Below, piece after piece: positions 1 through 9,473 of a stretch of DNA of 32,603 bases. Position 1 is the stretch's first letter; each line of letters starts with the position of its first letter. The notes under the pieces are model-generated. The model was not told the origin of the DNA. It saw nothing but the letters and a program-made list of their open reading frames with translations, and searched no databases. A program made the translations under genes and the position numbers. This DNA comes from Gnetum montanum (lineage: Eukaryota > Streptophyta > Gnetopsida > Gnetales > Gnetaceae), in the NCBI GenBank assembly GCA_015680685.1, contig MNCI01004258.1:100354-132956 (forward strand). The letters are read 5' to 3'.

Positions 1-384
1 CAAGGTTTATCCACAAAGCTCGTCTTTATTGCTGTACACAACTTGCGTTCAGGTACAAAGCTGCTCGAATAAAGAACCGTTCACTTGGGGGACTCCTACT
101 GCGGGCACATGGAAAATATTCTATCTCTGGGGTGATCAATCCACCAGAGCTTCGCTACTTTACACCTAGGATGTGAAATGAGGGGAGTGCCGCCTCTTAT
201 TTATAGATTTGGCGACGGACCGTGATATCGCGTATGCGATATCGTAGGGAACGACACGATATCTTATGTGATATCGCAAGGGATGCGATATCGCGTATGC
301 AATATCGTAGGGAACGACGCGATATCGCTTATGTGATATCGCAAGGGATGCGATATCGCGGCTTGTGCAATTCGCGTCTCATCA
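1..384 (-). mobile_element. LTR of a minus-strand retroelement, cut by window start
   Basis: Read on the minus strand, this block begins at 384 with TGATGAGACGCG, the same kind of terminus as the other LTRs here (TGATGA..). It then shows a GATATC array, a TATA box (TATAAATA, 198-205) and a polyadenylation signal (AATAAA, 25-30), in the order U3-TATA-poly(A) expected of an LTR. The stretch 1-200 aligns by eye with 13070-13290, the equivalent part of another minus-strand LTR. The rest lies to the left of the window. No purine-rich tract adjoins it at 385, where decayed gag sequence starts, so it is probably the outer end of a separate insertion rather than the 3' LTR of the element at 385-3528. 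That last point is inference. Confidence 0.65.
223..365 (-). promoter_or_regulatory. GATATC tandem array in LTR U3
   Basis: Two near-identical units of about 64 bp, each containing several GATATC dyads (GATATCGCGTATGCGATATC style), lie immediately upstream (minus sense) of the TATA box at 198-205. A spacer beginning TAGGGAACGAC recurs in both units. The motif is self-complementary, so the array reads the same on both strands. Its place between LTR start and TATA box suggests a promoter enhancer block; this is inference. The array is much richer in CpG than the decayed elements around it, which may mean this LTR is younger. Confidence 0.6.
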
Positions 385-2899
385 GGAGGCATTTGGTTTG
401 AAGGGTTCTCAAGCAAGTTTACAGAGAATGAGGGAGATGTAGGATCATTAGCCGCAAGTGTATGTAAGGGTTTTGTAGGACTGTTGGTTTGGAAGAAGGG
501 TCTTTTTTGAGGTTTATGTTCTAAACCACTTGACTGAGGAGCCAGTTGTAAGTTGATAGCCTTGGTGGCATTATGTTGCTATGGTAGGGCTAGAATTTCA
601 CCTTGCATTGATGGAGTAGGTGATAATTAAGTTAAAGGTGGAGGGACATGAGTAGATGGATGAGAAGGGTAATGAGGAAATGGGGATTCCCCTCATAGAA
701 ATTGGACCCTATAGTATTCAAGAGGGTAGTAGTGATGCTAGAATGAAGCATGATAAGAAGAGTCACATGGAGAAATGGATTGCTAAACATAGTACCCATA
801 TGAATCAGGTTACCAGTAAAGGTACTGTTGCCTTGGTGGTAGCATCTCCCACAACTGTGGGTGTTGTTGATGATATTGCTCATAAGGTTATGGTGGAGCT
901 CTAGTCAAATAGTAGGCTTATTGTTGGTGGAACTACCTAGGGTTGCCTTGAGGATAAGGCAACCTTCTAGGTGATTGCCTTCTTGCTAATCTAGGATTTA
1001 GAGCATACATCCCAAAATCTTGCAAGTGTGACATAATGGGATAACATCCCTTAGGATGTTCATAGTGGCAAATGTCACATCCACCACCATCATCTAATTT
1101 AAAGTCCACAACCTCATCTATAGCATCAACCTTGTCCTTACCCCTTTGGTGGGCACATTCAGCTTCCTTCCTTCTCCTATGATCATGATCACTACTTTGA
1201 TCTTTAGATTCCTTATCTATTTTTAGAGTAGTTTGGAACTTCTCATCCAAAGGGTCCCACATTTTATCTACCTTAGTCAAAATTTTGGAAATAGAATTTT
1301 GAATTAGCAAGGTCTTCCACTACATCACTTCATTAAGCGATGCCTCCTTCTCATTGTCACAAAACTAAACTTCTCTTTTGCAAATGGAAGGGCCCTAGTT
1401 ATACTCTTCCACACTTTTCCTTTTTCTCAAATCTCCTTCTTCTTTACCAACTTACTTAATGAGCTTTTGGATCTAATGGGCTCTAAGTTATGAAAGTCTC
1501 CCTTAGGCATAGAGCTAAAAAATTCTCCTTATTTTTGTGCAGAGCCCATCTATGATATGGTAGAGCTGCTCCCTTTGAGAATAACCATGGTCAGGACATC
1601 AATGCAAGAGATAATAGCACTTGCCCATGGCTACATCCAAGGGTTCATGTATTCCTTGTTTCTAACATTGGATCTACTTTCTTAGATTGGACACTTAGGA
1701 GTATGTCTAATACTTGTCATTGAAGAGCTCAAATATCGTACTCCATTGACAGATTAATTCCAACTCCAAAGACTAGTACCAACTTTCAACTTCATTGATT
1801 AGTGTCCTTGGAAATAACTTTAACTTTTGCCATTCATTTTGATGTTTTGTAAGGAATAGGCATCGTGAAAGGCTTGGAGATGATTATGTGGATCTGATTT
1901 ATATCCCCCTTCAAACTTAAAAATATGGTTCATATCCAATTACTTGATTCTACTATCTTTCACATGCCTTGTTTGGATTCTCATGGCCTCTGCAATGTTC
2001 AACATGTTCTTCATTGCAAGAAAAGGCTCATTATGGTCCTAGTCTCTATGATGGCCATGATGTCCTATGCTACCCCTTCTTTTGTGGTTGTAGGCCTTCC
2101 TTGATTACCCATGCCCCAAGTCTCCACTAGTCCGATGAGCCCTATGATCATCTCTATCTTGCCAATCACCTCCATCATGTTCATGTCCTTTGCGACTTTA
2201 GTTAGAGCTAAGAGGATGTCGAAGATGAAGAGGATGGAGGAGAGCTAACACCAGCATGGTGCCTACTACCCCCTATTCTTCGATCATGTCCATGATCATC
2301 ATGTTTGTCCACGTTCCTGCCTTGACTCCCACCTTTGGAGCCCCCATGGTCATGGGACTTGTTCTTGCCTAAACCAAGATTATTTAGAGTGGACTATCAA
2401 TTCTAGTTTAAGCCCCCTTTGTGAAAGCCATGGGGAGGAGAGTTAGTGAGTTGAGAATCCCTAGAGAATGGATCCTCTCCATATTTCTAGCCCAACATGA
2501 ACATGGGGTTATTGAACTATTTCCCCTTTCATACTTCATAGTGCATCTCTTATTGTTGATCTTTCTTGCGTTATGCTTCAATGGGATCATAGTATTAATA
2601 GTCATGGTCTTGCATAGTGTATTCAACATTGAGCCCCTAGATGTCCAACCTCATAAGAGTTTAGAGTAGCATTGTAGGAATTAATCGATTGGGCAGCAAC
2701 ATAATCTTGCCCTCCATGTCCCTCCACTGTAACTATTCATCTTGATGTAGGATGAAGGTGAAGTTGACACATACTTATCGAGATGAGTACATATCACTCT
2801 ACATTGTTGGGGTACTTGCTGATTTAACCCCCCATGTCTTTGCTGATTGGATGTATGCTTGAATAGCAGTAAAGAATTAGCCCTGTGAGAAGAAGCCAT
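385..2899 (-). pseudogene. Decayed gag of a minus-strand Ty3/gypsy-like element
   Basis: This is a capsid (gag) relic of the element whose 5' LTR is at 3048. On the minus strand, sequence around 1930-1450 can be aligned piecewise with the gag of the nested plus-strand element at 5090-5540: a block with HNHLQAFHDAY, then KLKLFPRTL, then FELFND, then HIIDGL, in the same order and spacing as the Retrotrans_gag fold. Around 1030-1080 it carries CDICHYEHPKGC, matching CNVCLYDHPKVQC of the other element. From about 850 to 400 it matches the proline/tyrosine-rich tail (HHYYPLEYY against HHYHSLEYY) and then KRPFF. Many stops and frameshifts break it, and the first possible start is at 2899. No pol sequence follows; the homology runs to 385, where an LTR begins. 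Nothing here should be functional. Confidence 0.7.
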
Positions 2900-3028
2900 T
2901 TTAGAACTTTGATAACAGTGTGCTTGTAATATACTTTGTTAGTTAAATGATTTAGTGTTAATGGGTTTGTTACAACATCATTGAATAATTTCCACTAACT
3001 CCTAGATAGCGCATGTAGCTAACTAAAG

Positions 3029-3046
3029 TCCTTGGCAACGATGCTA
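3029..3046 (-). other. Primer-binding site of the minus-strand element
   Basis: On the minus strand the LTR end CTCATCA is followed by T and then TAGCATCGTTGCCAAGGA. This resembles the complement of the 3' end of plant tRNA-Asp (TGGCGCCGTTGCCGGGGA, the Athila/Tat-type site) with several changes. It fixes the 5' LTR as the one at 3048 and upward and shows that the element body runs toward lower coordinates. Confidence 0.65.
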
Positions 3047-3047
3047 A

Positions 3048-3528
3048 TGATGAGTCGCAAGTATACCCTACGTCCAATCATATGAATCACTAGTGTTCAC
3101 TAAGTAATCTAGTCAAACTCTATAGACTTTAGCTCTCTAAGTATACCAAGTCTAGGAGATGAATCTACAAATTATGATCATTGTCTTCTCAGTTTCACTT
3201 GTGAGGTGTAAGTGTATGGTTAAGTGTAATTGAGGCATCTAATTTTTATCATTTTATCTTTTATCATTTCAATTGCCAAAGTGCTAGAAAATAGAGTAAT
3301 GAATGTGTAATTAATATAATTAATCTAATAACTAACTATCAGTTAACTAATCCTAATATAAGCGTATGTTCCCACTTTTCATACACATCTTGAACACGTT
3401 GCAACGCTACTGGGTTACCAAGCATTAGGCACTAGTGGGATTACCAAGCATTACTGTATACTTGAAGCAGTGGTACCTATGTTCGTTATTTAATTGATAT
3501 TAATTACTTAATTAAAATTCATTAAATT
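3048..3528 (-). mobile_element. 5' LTR of the minus-strand element, downstream (U5-side) part
   Basis: The minus-strand LTR ends at 3048 with ..GACTCATCA next to the primer-binding site. The sequence aligns by eye with 17226-17700, the same portion of a solo LTR: both have the TGATGAGT.GC start on the plus strand, ATATGAATCAC, CAACGCTACTGGG and GGGATTACCAA. The LTR is interrupted at 3528 by the plus-strand element and resumes at 13014. Together the two pieces make about 874 bp, the usual LTR size in this window. Confidence 0.75.
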
Positions 3529-4389
3529 TGATGAATCATGGTTTGTTAGGCCCCAATATCGAGTACATGATATTGGGTAAGCGATATCCCAACCTAGATA
3601 TGATATCGTATACATGATATCGTGATTTCTGTGTTAGCCTATAAATATAGCATTCAAGTGCACAGTGGAGTCTTTTAGTAAGTCTTTAGGGTTAAGTCTC
3701 TTTGTCATTTTTTAGTTAGTTTTTAGTTCTTTTCCCAAGTTCATGCTCGCAATGTGATGCTTGTAGTTGTATGGAACCTTTGTTCAAGTGTGACATACTT
3801 GGACACGCACACAACCGGTAATAAAGATCGAGATTACTCCATCATTGCAGCATTCACTTAGCTTTTACTTGTTTTAATTGTTAATTATTTATTTTTGTTT
3901 TCTTAGTTAATATTTCTTTTCTTGTCATTTACTATTCCTGTTATTAGCGTAGAATGAGTACATCTTAATCACAAACATTTAAGTGTAACTACATGGTAAT
4001 CCAGTAGCGTATCTAGTAGTGCTTCAAGTGATGTGCACTTGGTAATCCCAGAAGTGGTACATAAAGTCCAAGATGCATATGGATAATTAAGGATAGATGC
4101 TCATCGTACTTGGGATAGCTTATATTTTACTTCCTATTGCTTATTAGTTTACTCAAGTATTTCTCATTATCTTTAGGAGTAGCATAGTATTAGAAATCAC
4201 ATCATACACCTCACTCTGGACTAAACCATATGTGATAAAGCAAATACTAGTCTAGGTGGGAATATAGCAAACTATGATCATGTATAACTATCTAGGTGCC
4301 ACAACTATTCTATTCATGGAGTTTGACTGGATTGCGCATACACGCTCATATTCATATGGTTGAGCATAGGGGTACCTCATCGCTCATCA
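3529..4389 (+). repeat. 5' LTR
   Basis: It begins TGATGAATCATGG and ends CGCTCATCA. A TATA box (TATAAATA) is at 3640-3647 and AATAAA at 3820-3825, so U3, R and U5 are all recognisable. The whole block recurs at 12148-13013. Strongly matching stretches include GTTAGCCTATAAATATAGC and ATAAAGATCGAGATTACTCC. Differences between the copies are mostly transitions. Confidence 0.9.
3551..3650 (+). promoter_or_regulatory. LTR promoter: GATATC/GATATT cluster and TATA box
   Basis: Five GATATC-like motifs (AATATC 3555, GATATT 3569, GATATC 3583, 3602 and 3616) precede TATAAATA at 3640-3647. The 3' LTR has the same arrangement at 12175-12266, with some motifs mutated. The LTR at 1-384 and the block at 8287 show the same layout. 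Confidence 0.6.
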
Positions 4390-4390
4390 T

Positions 4391-4408
4391 TGGCATCGTT
4401 GCTGGGGA
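4391..4408 (+). other. Primer-binding site, tRNA-Asp type
   Basis: TGGCATCGTTGCTGGGGA starts two bases after the LTR terminus. Against the complement of the plant tRNA-Asp 3' end it differs at three positions, all G-to-A or C-to-T, as expected from deamination of methylated cytosines. This site is typical of Athila/Tat-like Ty3/gypsy elements. Confidence 0.75.
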
Positions 4409-4524
4409 CAGTGCTAGTTATCTAGATCAGTTATATCATATAAGATTGTTGTAACAAGGTATTAACAATATATCTTTCAGAAAAAAGAAATTAAATTCAA
4501 TTAATTCACACACAATTCACAACA

Positions 4525-6890
4525 ATGTCTCTCTCACATGATAATGATAACATAACATCTAGCAAGGCAATTCATTGGAGAACCAACACAATTTATGATG
4601 AAGAAGAAGTTTGGAGTATGCAATCTTATGCAGGTGTTTCATATGTTCATAGACATCGCAATAATACTTAAGGACTCTTGTCATCTAAATCAAACACCTT
4701 TAGTAAAGATGGGACATCCCATAGAACAAGGAGGGTCGTAAGGTCTAGGACCTGCTCAAGGGTTAGTAAGAGCACATCAGGGGATGATTGGAAGACTTAC
4801 AAAAGTCATGATGAGTCTTCCAGTTCTCTCTTTTCCTCTACTCTTTCAACATTAGGTCATGTTATGCATGAATATTCCTCAAGGGGTCAACGTAGCAATA
4901 AAAATTGAACCCATGGGCAAAATCCAGAATGTTGGCATGAACAAAGACAATGTCGTTCCCACTCACAAACTCGCAACCTACTTAGAGACGATGAATCCCT
5001 ACTGGCCACTAAGGACCTAATGCATATAACAGAGGCTATTAAAATATCCCACAAGCATCACAAGGAAAGCTTTCTACCTAGGCTGGATTTAAAAAACTTT
5101 CCAAAGTTCTTAGGAGGCTATGATCTAGATTTGCAACACCATTTACAAGCCTTCTATGATGCTTGTGCATGGAACAACATTGATAATGGGTGCCAAAGAC
5201 TTAAGCTCTTCCCTATAACACTTGTGGGCCAAGAAAAAGTGTGGTATAGGTGTTTAAAGCTGAAATAAATTCGTTGTTGGTCCACAATGGTGGAACTCTT
5301 CAATGAGAGATATCAAACCTATGCAAGAGTGTCTACCTTGAGGAGACAAACCCAAGAGTGGAAACATGTGCAACGTGAACCCTTGGACATGGCCTTGGAA
5401 AGATATTACTCGCTATTAAAAAACTATCTAGGCCATGGGTTCTCTGAGGAAAGGCTAATGTATCACATCATGGATGGGCTACGTAATGAAACAAGGGAAA
5501 CCCTAGGGATGTATGTCCCAAGTCAACTATATGAACTATGAACCCATCAATTTCAAGAGCTTATTAAGCAGGTAGCAAAAGAAGAAGGAGAAATAGTCAA
5601 ATGTGAGAATGTTGAAATATCTCAATAGGACCAAACTATTAAAATAACAAAGGTTTGTAATCATGAAGAGGAGAAATCAACTCACCTCAAGGAGGTGGAA
5701 CCATCCCCATCTTTGCCAATACTAAAATCACTAGATGAAATTAAGGTAAAGATCAATAATATGATGGAATGGGTACATGAAAAATGTGGAGAATATGTAA
5801 ACATTATTAAAGATAAAACCATGCAATACCACCTTGTCAACTAGAATAAACAAATGATGTCAAACCAAGAAATGGGATAGAACACATTCAACAATCAGAA
5901 AGAAGGGCTGAAGGAAATAAGGATAGTGGCCCAACTACAAATCAGAAGTATCAATGCAATGTTTGCCTGTATGATCACCCCAAAGTCCAATGCCTAATCT
6001 TGTCACATCTACATGAGAATTGGGGAAGAATGCTACATTTGGATTTCATATAGAAGTACTGTGTTCAACCGTAGTGGCAAAATCCCTAGTCGTGGAGGAG
6101 ACCATCGCCAAACTAGCCTCAACCTTCGTATGGCCCGACACCAAGTGCTTATTATGTTCAACATCTTGTTTCTCCAATTGGATCAACATCCTCTACTTCA
6201 CCTCATCATTATCATTCTCTCGAATACTATCAACCCATGTCCTCTTCCATAGGATCACCACCTCATGTTCCTTACACTTCTCCTTGCTCTCAATATTCTC
6301 ATCCTCCACCTCCTTCTACATCACCACCAATAGTACTAGAAGGTTTTACACCACAGCACCAACCAACGAACATTACTTGTGCCGCTACTATCAACAACAG
6401 TGGGAATCCTCCACAATGTTAGAAGCGTCCTTTCTTTAGGCATGGTTGTAGAAAGAGATATCATGGTTCTAAAACCACTGCATCCTCCAACTTAGCATAA
6501 GCCTAGCACTATGATGCACCTTCCTCTTCGAACTCAATGCCCCTTGTTACCTTATCCAGGCCATCAATCAACACTCCAACAACCATGCAGCCTAATGAAT
6601 ATAACAACGTGGGGAGACATCGATCCTTGCATACTGTTCTATGGTCACAAGTGCCATAGTGGGTCAACTCCTTATCACATTACCACATTTTATAATCTAC
6701 CCCACTATGCCTACTTTAATCAAGTGTGTGAATCCCAATTTCGGTACATTCCTGCCACCACATCAAAAGATACCTAGTGGTTTGGATATGATCAAACCCT
6801 AATATTTCCAACATGCATGGATCCAAACATTTCATGTATTAATTCTCACCATGATCCAAGGTTTAGCCATAGGGGATACCCCCCATTCTA
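4525..6890 (+). pseudogene. gag relic of the plus-strand element
   Basis: The gag gene encodes the capsid that packages element RNA. From the ATG at 4525 one frame runs to about 5870, broken only by in-frame stops (for example near 4669, 4906, 5266 and 5539), several explicable as CAA or CGA turned into TAA or TGA. Residues encoded at 5090-5540 show the Retrotrans_gag layout: FLGGYDLDLQHHLQAF, a KLFPITLVGQEKVWY block, MVELFNERYQTYA, and MYHIMDGLRNETRETL. A frameshift near 5860-5940 then leads into CNVCLYDHPKVQC (about 5955-5993), a short cysteine/histidine motif where a zinc knuckle would lie, and a proline/serine/tyrosine-rich tail (about 6200-6420). The tail fades into non-coding sequence by about 6890. 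The same order of parts is found in the minus-strand element at 385-2899. Confidence 0.75.
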
Positions 6891-8286
6891 ATAAGCAGAA
6901 TTAGTAAATTTTTTTCCTTTTCTTTGGTTTTACAATTTTTTGTTTTTCAATTTTTAATTTGTCATTCTATCTTTTTGAGGATGATCTCATCTATGAATAA
7001 AATACTCATGTGACATGTCGATTGAGGTGTTGTTCTACGCTATCGAGTCACAAGGAACTAATTATTTGAATAGTGAGGCCACAACATCCACCCATCCATT
7101 CTATTAATAAGAGGTTCTACTCTGGGTATGATGATATTCTTATTATCATTAAAACTTAAAGTAACCTCGTATTCATTATGCCCAGAGTGAAGAGTGATAG
7201 ACTAAGAGGAAATGGTCAGGGTGTGACATCAAGGGAACTTGTGGATTCTCTTTGGTGACATTTGTGTGTGTGATCATGTAGCTTGGTTGTACTAAGATCC
7301 TTATAGATATAATGAAAAATGGGAGTAAGAGTTGTGATAAAGGTACTCAATAAAGAAACTCCATGTTGTTCTAGAGGGTCCCACTAGAAAGACATGCACC
7401 CCTGCCTAAAGGTTGGCAGCTTCTCTGGATCACCTTTGGAAAAGACAAAGTGCCAAAGCAGCTAGAAGAAGAAAAAAGAAAAGAAAGAAGAAAAAAAACA
7501 AAGAAAAGATTGAGAAAAATATGCCACAGAAAAATTCAAATCACTTCTCCCTTGCACAAAAATCCAAGTGATCATATACCTTATTATCATGATGCTCTTA
7601 TGGTTGTCTATCATCGGGATGAAACAATGTGATGTCACTAATTAGACGTATGGACTTGGTTATGATCTTGGAGTGAAAGGCTAATGGTACCTTAATCATG
7701 GACAACACTTTGGATTCATTGTGCCTAGGGTAAGTTACCTCGCATCTTGATCTCTACAATCCCTTCTATAATTCCTCGCATCTCACGGTCCAAGTATTTC
7801 TAACTTGTGTCTTGTGTGGCATAGAATTCATACCTCATCGCAATAGTATTTAACATGTGTGTGTTTTGTTGCACCGATGTGAATTACATTTAACCCTTCT
7901 AGTGCCTACGGTCATTTTAAGGTGTGGTTATGCAAGGTCATGATAGGTGGGAACCTACTTTGGGGAGGACCCACTTGCGTGAATTTTGTAATTTGTACTT
8001 GTTTCACACCACCACATCATCTTATACCCTCTAAGTACTACATTGCCAAATTTATTCTTTCCTTTATCATCATTTCAACCAAACAATCCTTTACACCACT
8101 ACGTGTCCTTTTTCCTCACCCTATTCAAGAACTTCATTGTATAATTACACTTTATTACACTTTTGGTGCCTTAATGTCCACTTAACATTACCCTAGATCT
8201 TTCAAATTTACCTCAAATCCTTCATTATTGGCCGTGAAAACTCGAAAATTCATCAATTTTACTAAGTACCCTATTTTGGAAGGGAT
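6891..8286 (+). other. Element interior without a recognisable gene
   Basis: This AT-rich, stop-filled sequence lies between the gag relic and the internal promoter-like block. A T-rich run (6905-6965) opens it, and an A/G-rich lysine-coding run is at 7468-7510. An imperfect inverted repeat (7119-7134 with 7173-7188, ACTCTGGGTATGATGA against TCATTATGCCCAGAGT) could fold into a hairpin. No pol motif is visible in either strand where a normal element would have pol. Confidence 0.5.
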
Positions 8287-8480
8287 GTAATATCAGGTAC
8301 CCGATATCAGGTTCGATGCGATATTGGGTTTGCACTATCATGTATGTGATATCACGTCAACAAAACCTATATATATGGGTCTCTCCCCCCCTCCCCACAT
8401 GCATAGAAGTCATTTTCAACTATTGATGTGAGGAGAGTTGTTGCAATTTTCTTCTATGATTTTTCACACTTTGCAAGTCT
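8287..8480 (+). promoter_or_regulatory. Internal LTR-like promoter block
   Basis: A purine-rich tract (GGAAGGGA, 8278-8285) is followed by TGTAATATCAGG, then GATATC/GATATT motifs (8304, 8321, 8349) and a TATA-like box (CTATATATATGG, about 8368-8379). This repeats the layout of the LTR promoters. The segment after it shares TTGCAATTTTCTTCTAT with 14075-14092. It may be the start of another LTR lodged inside the element, or an internal promoter for the second frame about 1 kb downstream. No matching right-hand LTR end was found. Confidence 0.35.
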
Positions 8481-9159
8481 ACCATTTAACCATCAATATC
8501 TCACTCGTTAATGCTTTGATTTCCCTTCCAATCGAACCTACTTAAACCCAGATTTTTTAACTCAATCATGAGGGGAGGGATATAGTAGAATTCGTGCACA
8601 ACTTTTTCAAAATTTGCTATCACCCGAAGGATATCATAAAAGTAAGAAATATTAAGAAATGTTAAGAACTCATGCCAAACTAATTTTCTTCCTTCACCCA
8701 AATTATGAGAATTATTGTTGGAGTCACCTAATCAAATTGGGCCTGACATTAAAACTTTTAGGGGAATTCCTTGAAAAATTTCTAACTCTGAAATCACACT
8801 AAGCAATTAAATTTCAAAATTCATTAAAGGTAATGAGTAAGATATAAAATAATCAAACTTTGTTAAATGACCTTACTAATATTTGATCCTGATGTGATTA
8901 CAGATTGCCCCTAAATGAGGATAATAGGGAGGACCCTCTCAAGGTGCAGCCAAACACCTAAGAAGAGGCAGAGGCCAAGGACCTCCCACAAAACATTCAA
9001 AATAGGAGGCAAAATTGTTTAGCATCCATCAAGAAACCCCTATTATTGCACAATCCTATCAAGCAGAAGGTCGAGAAGGCAAGGCACCTGAACATGGACA
9101 ACATCTCACGTTGTTCCTAGAATGCATTCAAGCCATTCGGGAAAGATCCACATCCACTA

Positions 9160-9473
9160 CAGTGATTTTGGAACTTAATTTTGGGCTTGTGAAAGAAGAT
9201 TGCAATTTCTAGTCACTTTTAGTCTAACCTGGATTTACTTAGTTAGTCGAGACTTGCTTCTTAGCGTGTAGTGGAAGGTTAGCTTTCCTGTAGTAGAGCA
9301 TGGGGAGAGTGAGGGCCTTGAATAGGGTGTGCCTTTTCTTTCTGTACATTTTTGCTGAGGAGTACTCTTGAATGTACTATACAATAGGTTCTCAATGCCC
9401 TAAGATCCTAATCCCAGATCGAGTTCCAATCATAGAATTATTCTGCAGTGATTGTGGAACTTAATTTTGGGCC
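9160..9473 (+). repeat. 28-bp direct repeat bracketing a 258-bp insert
   Basis: CAGTGATTTTGGAACTTAAT and its continuation at 9160-9187 recur at 9446-9473 with about two changes. Both copies encode VI(L/V)ELNFG, in different frames. The sequence between contains stops and no recognisable feature, and the second copy continues into the second reading frame, so the block looks like an insertion or partial duplication that split that frame. Confidence 0.6.

Noticed and set aside
1-384. CRISPR-like array because of repeated GATATC units
   Set aside because: Units are dyads in an LTR promoter with no unique spacers of constant length, in a plant genome.
656-904. 82-codon plus-strand open frame
   Set aside because: The opposite strand carries the proline/tyrosine-rich gag tail homologous to the plus-strand element, which explains this interval.
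2421-2669. 82-codon plus-strand open frame with hydrophobic residues
   Set aside because: It overlaps the decayed minus-strand gag and has no family resemblance; the openness is chance.
8501-8701. Minus-strand frame of 66 codons
   Set aside because: It lies in the leader of the LTR-like promoter block and has no recognisable domain.
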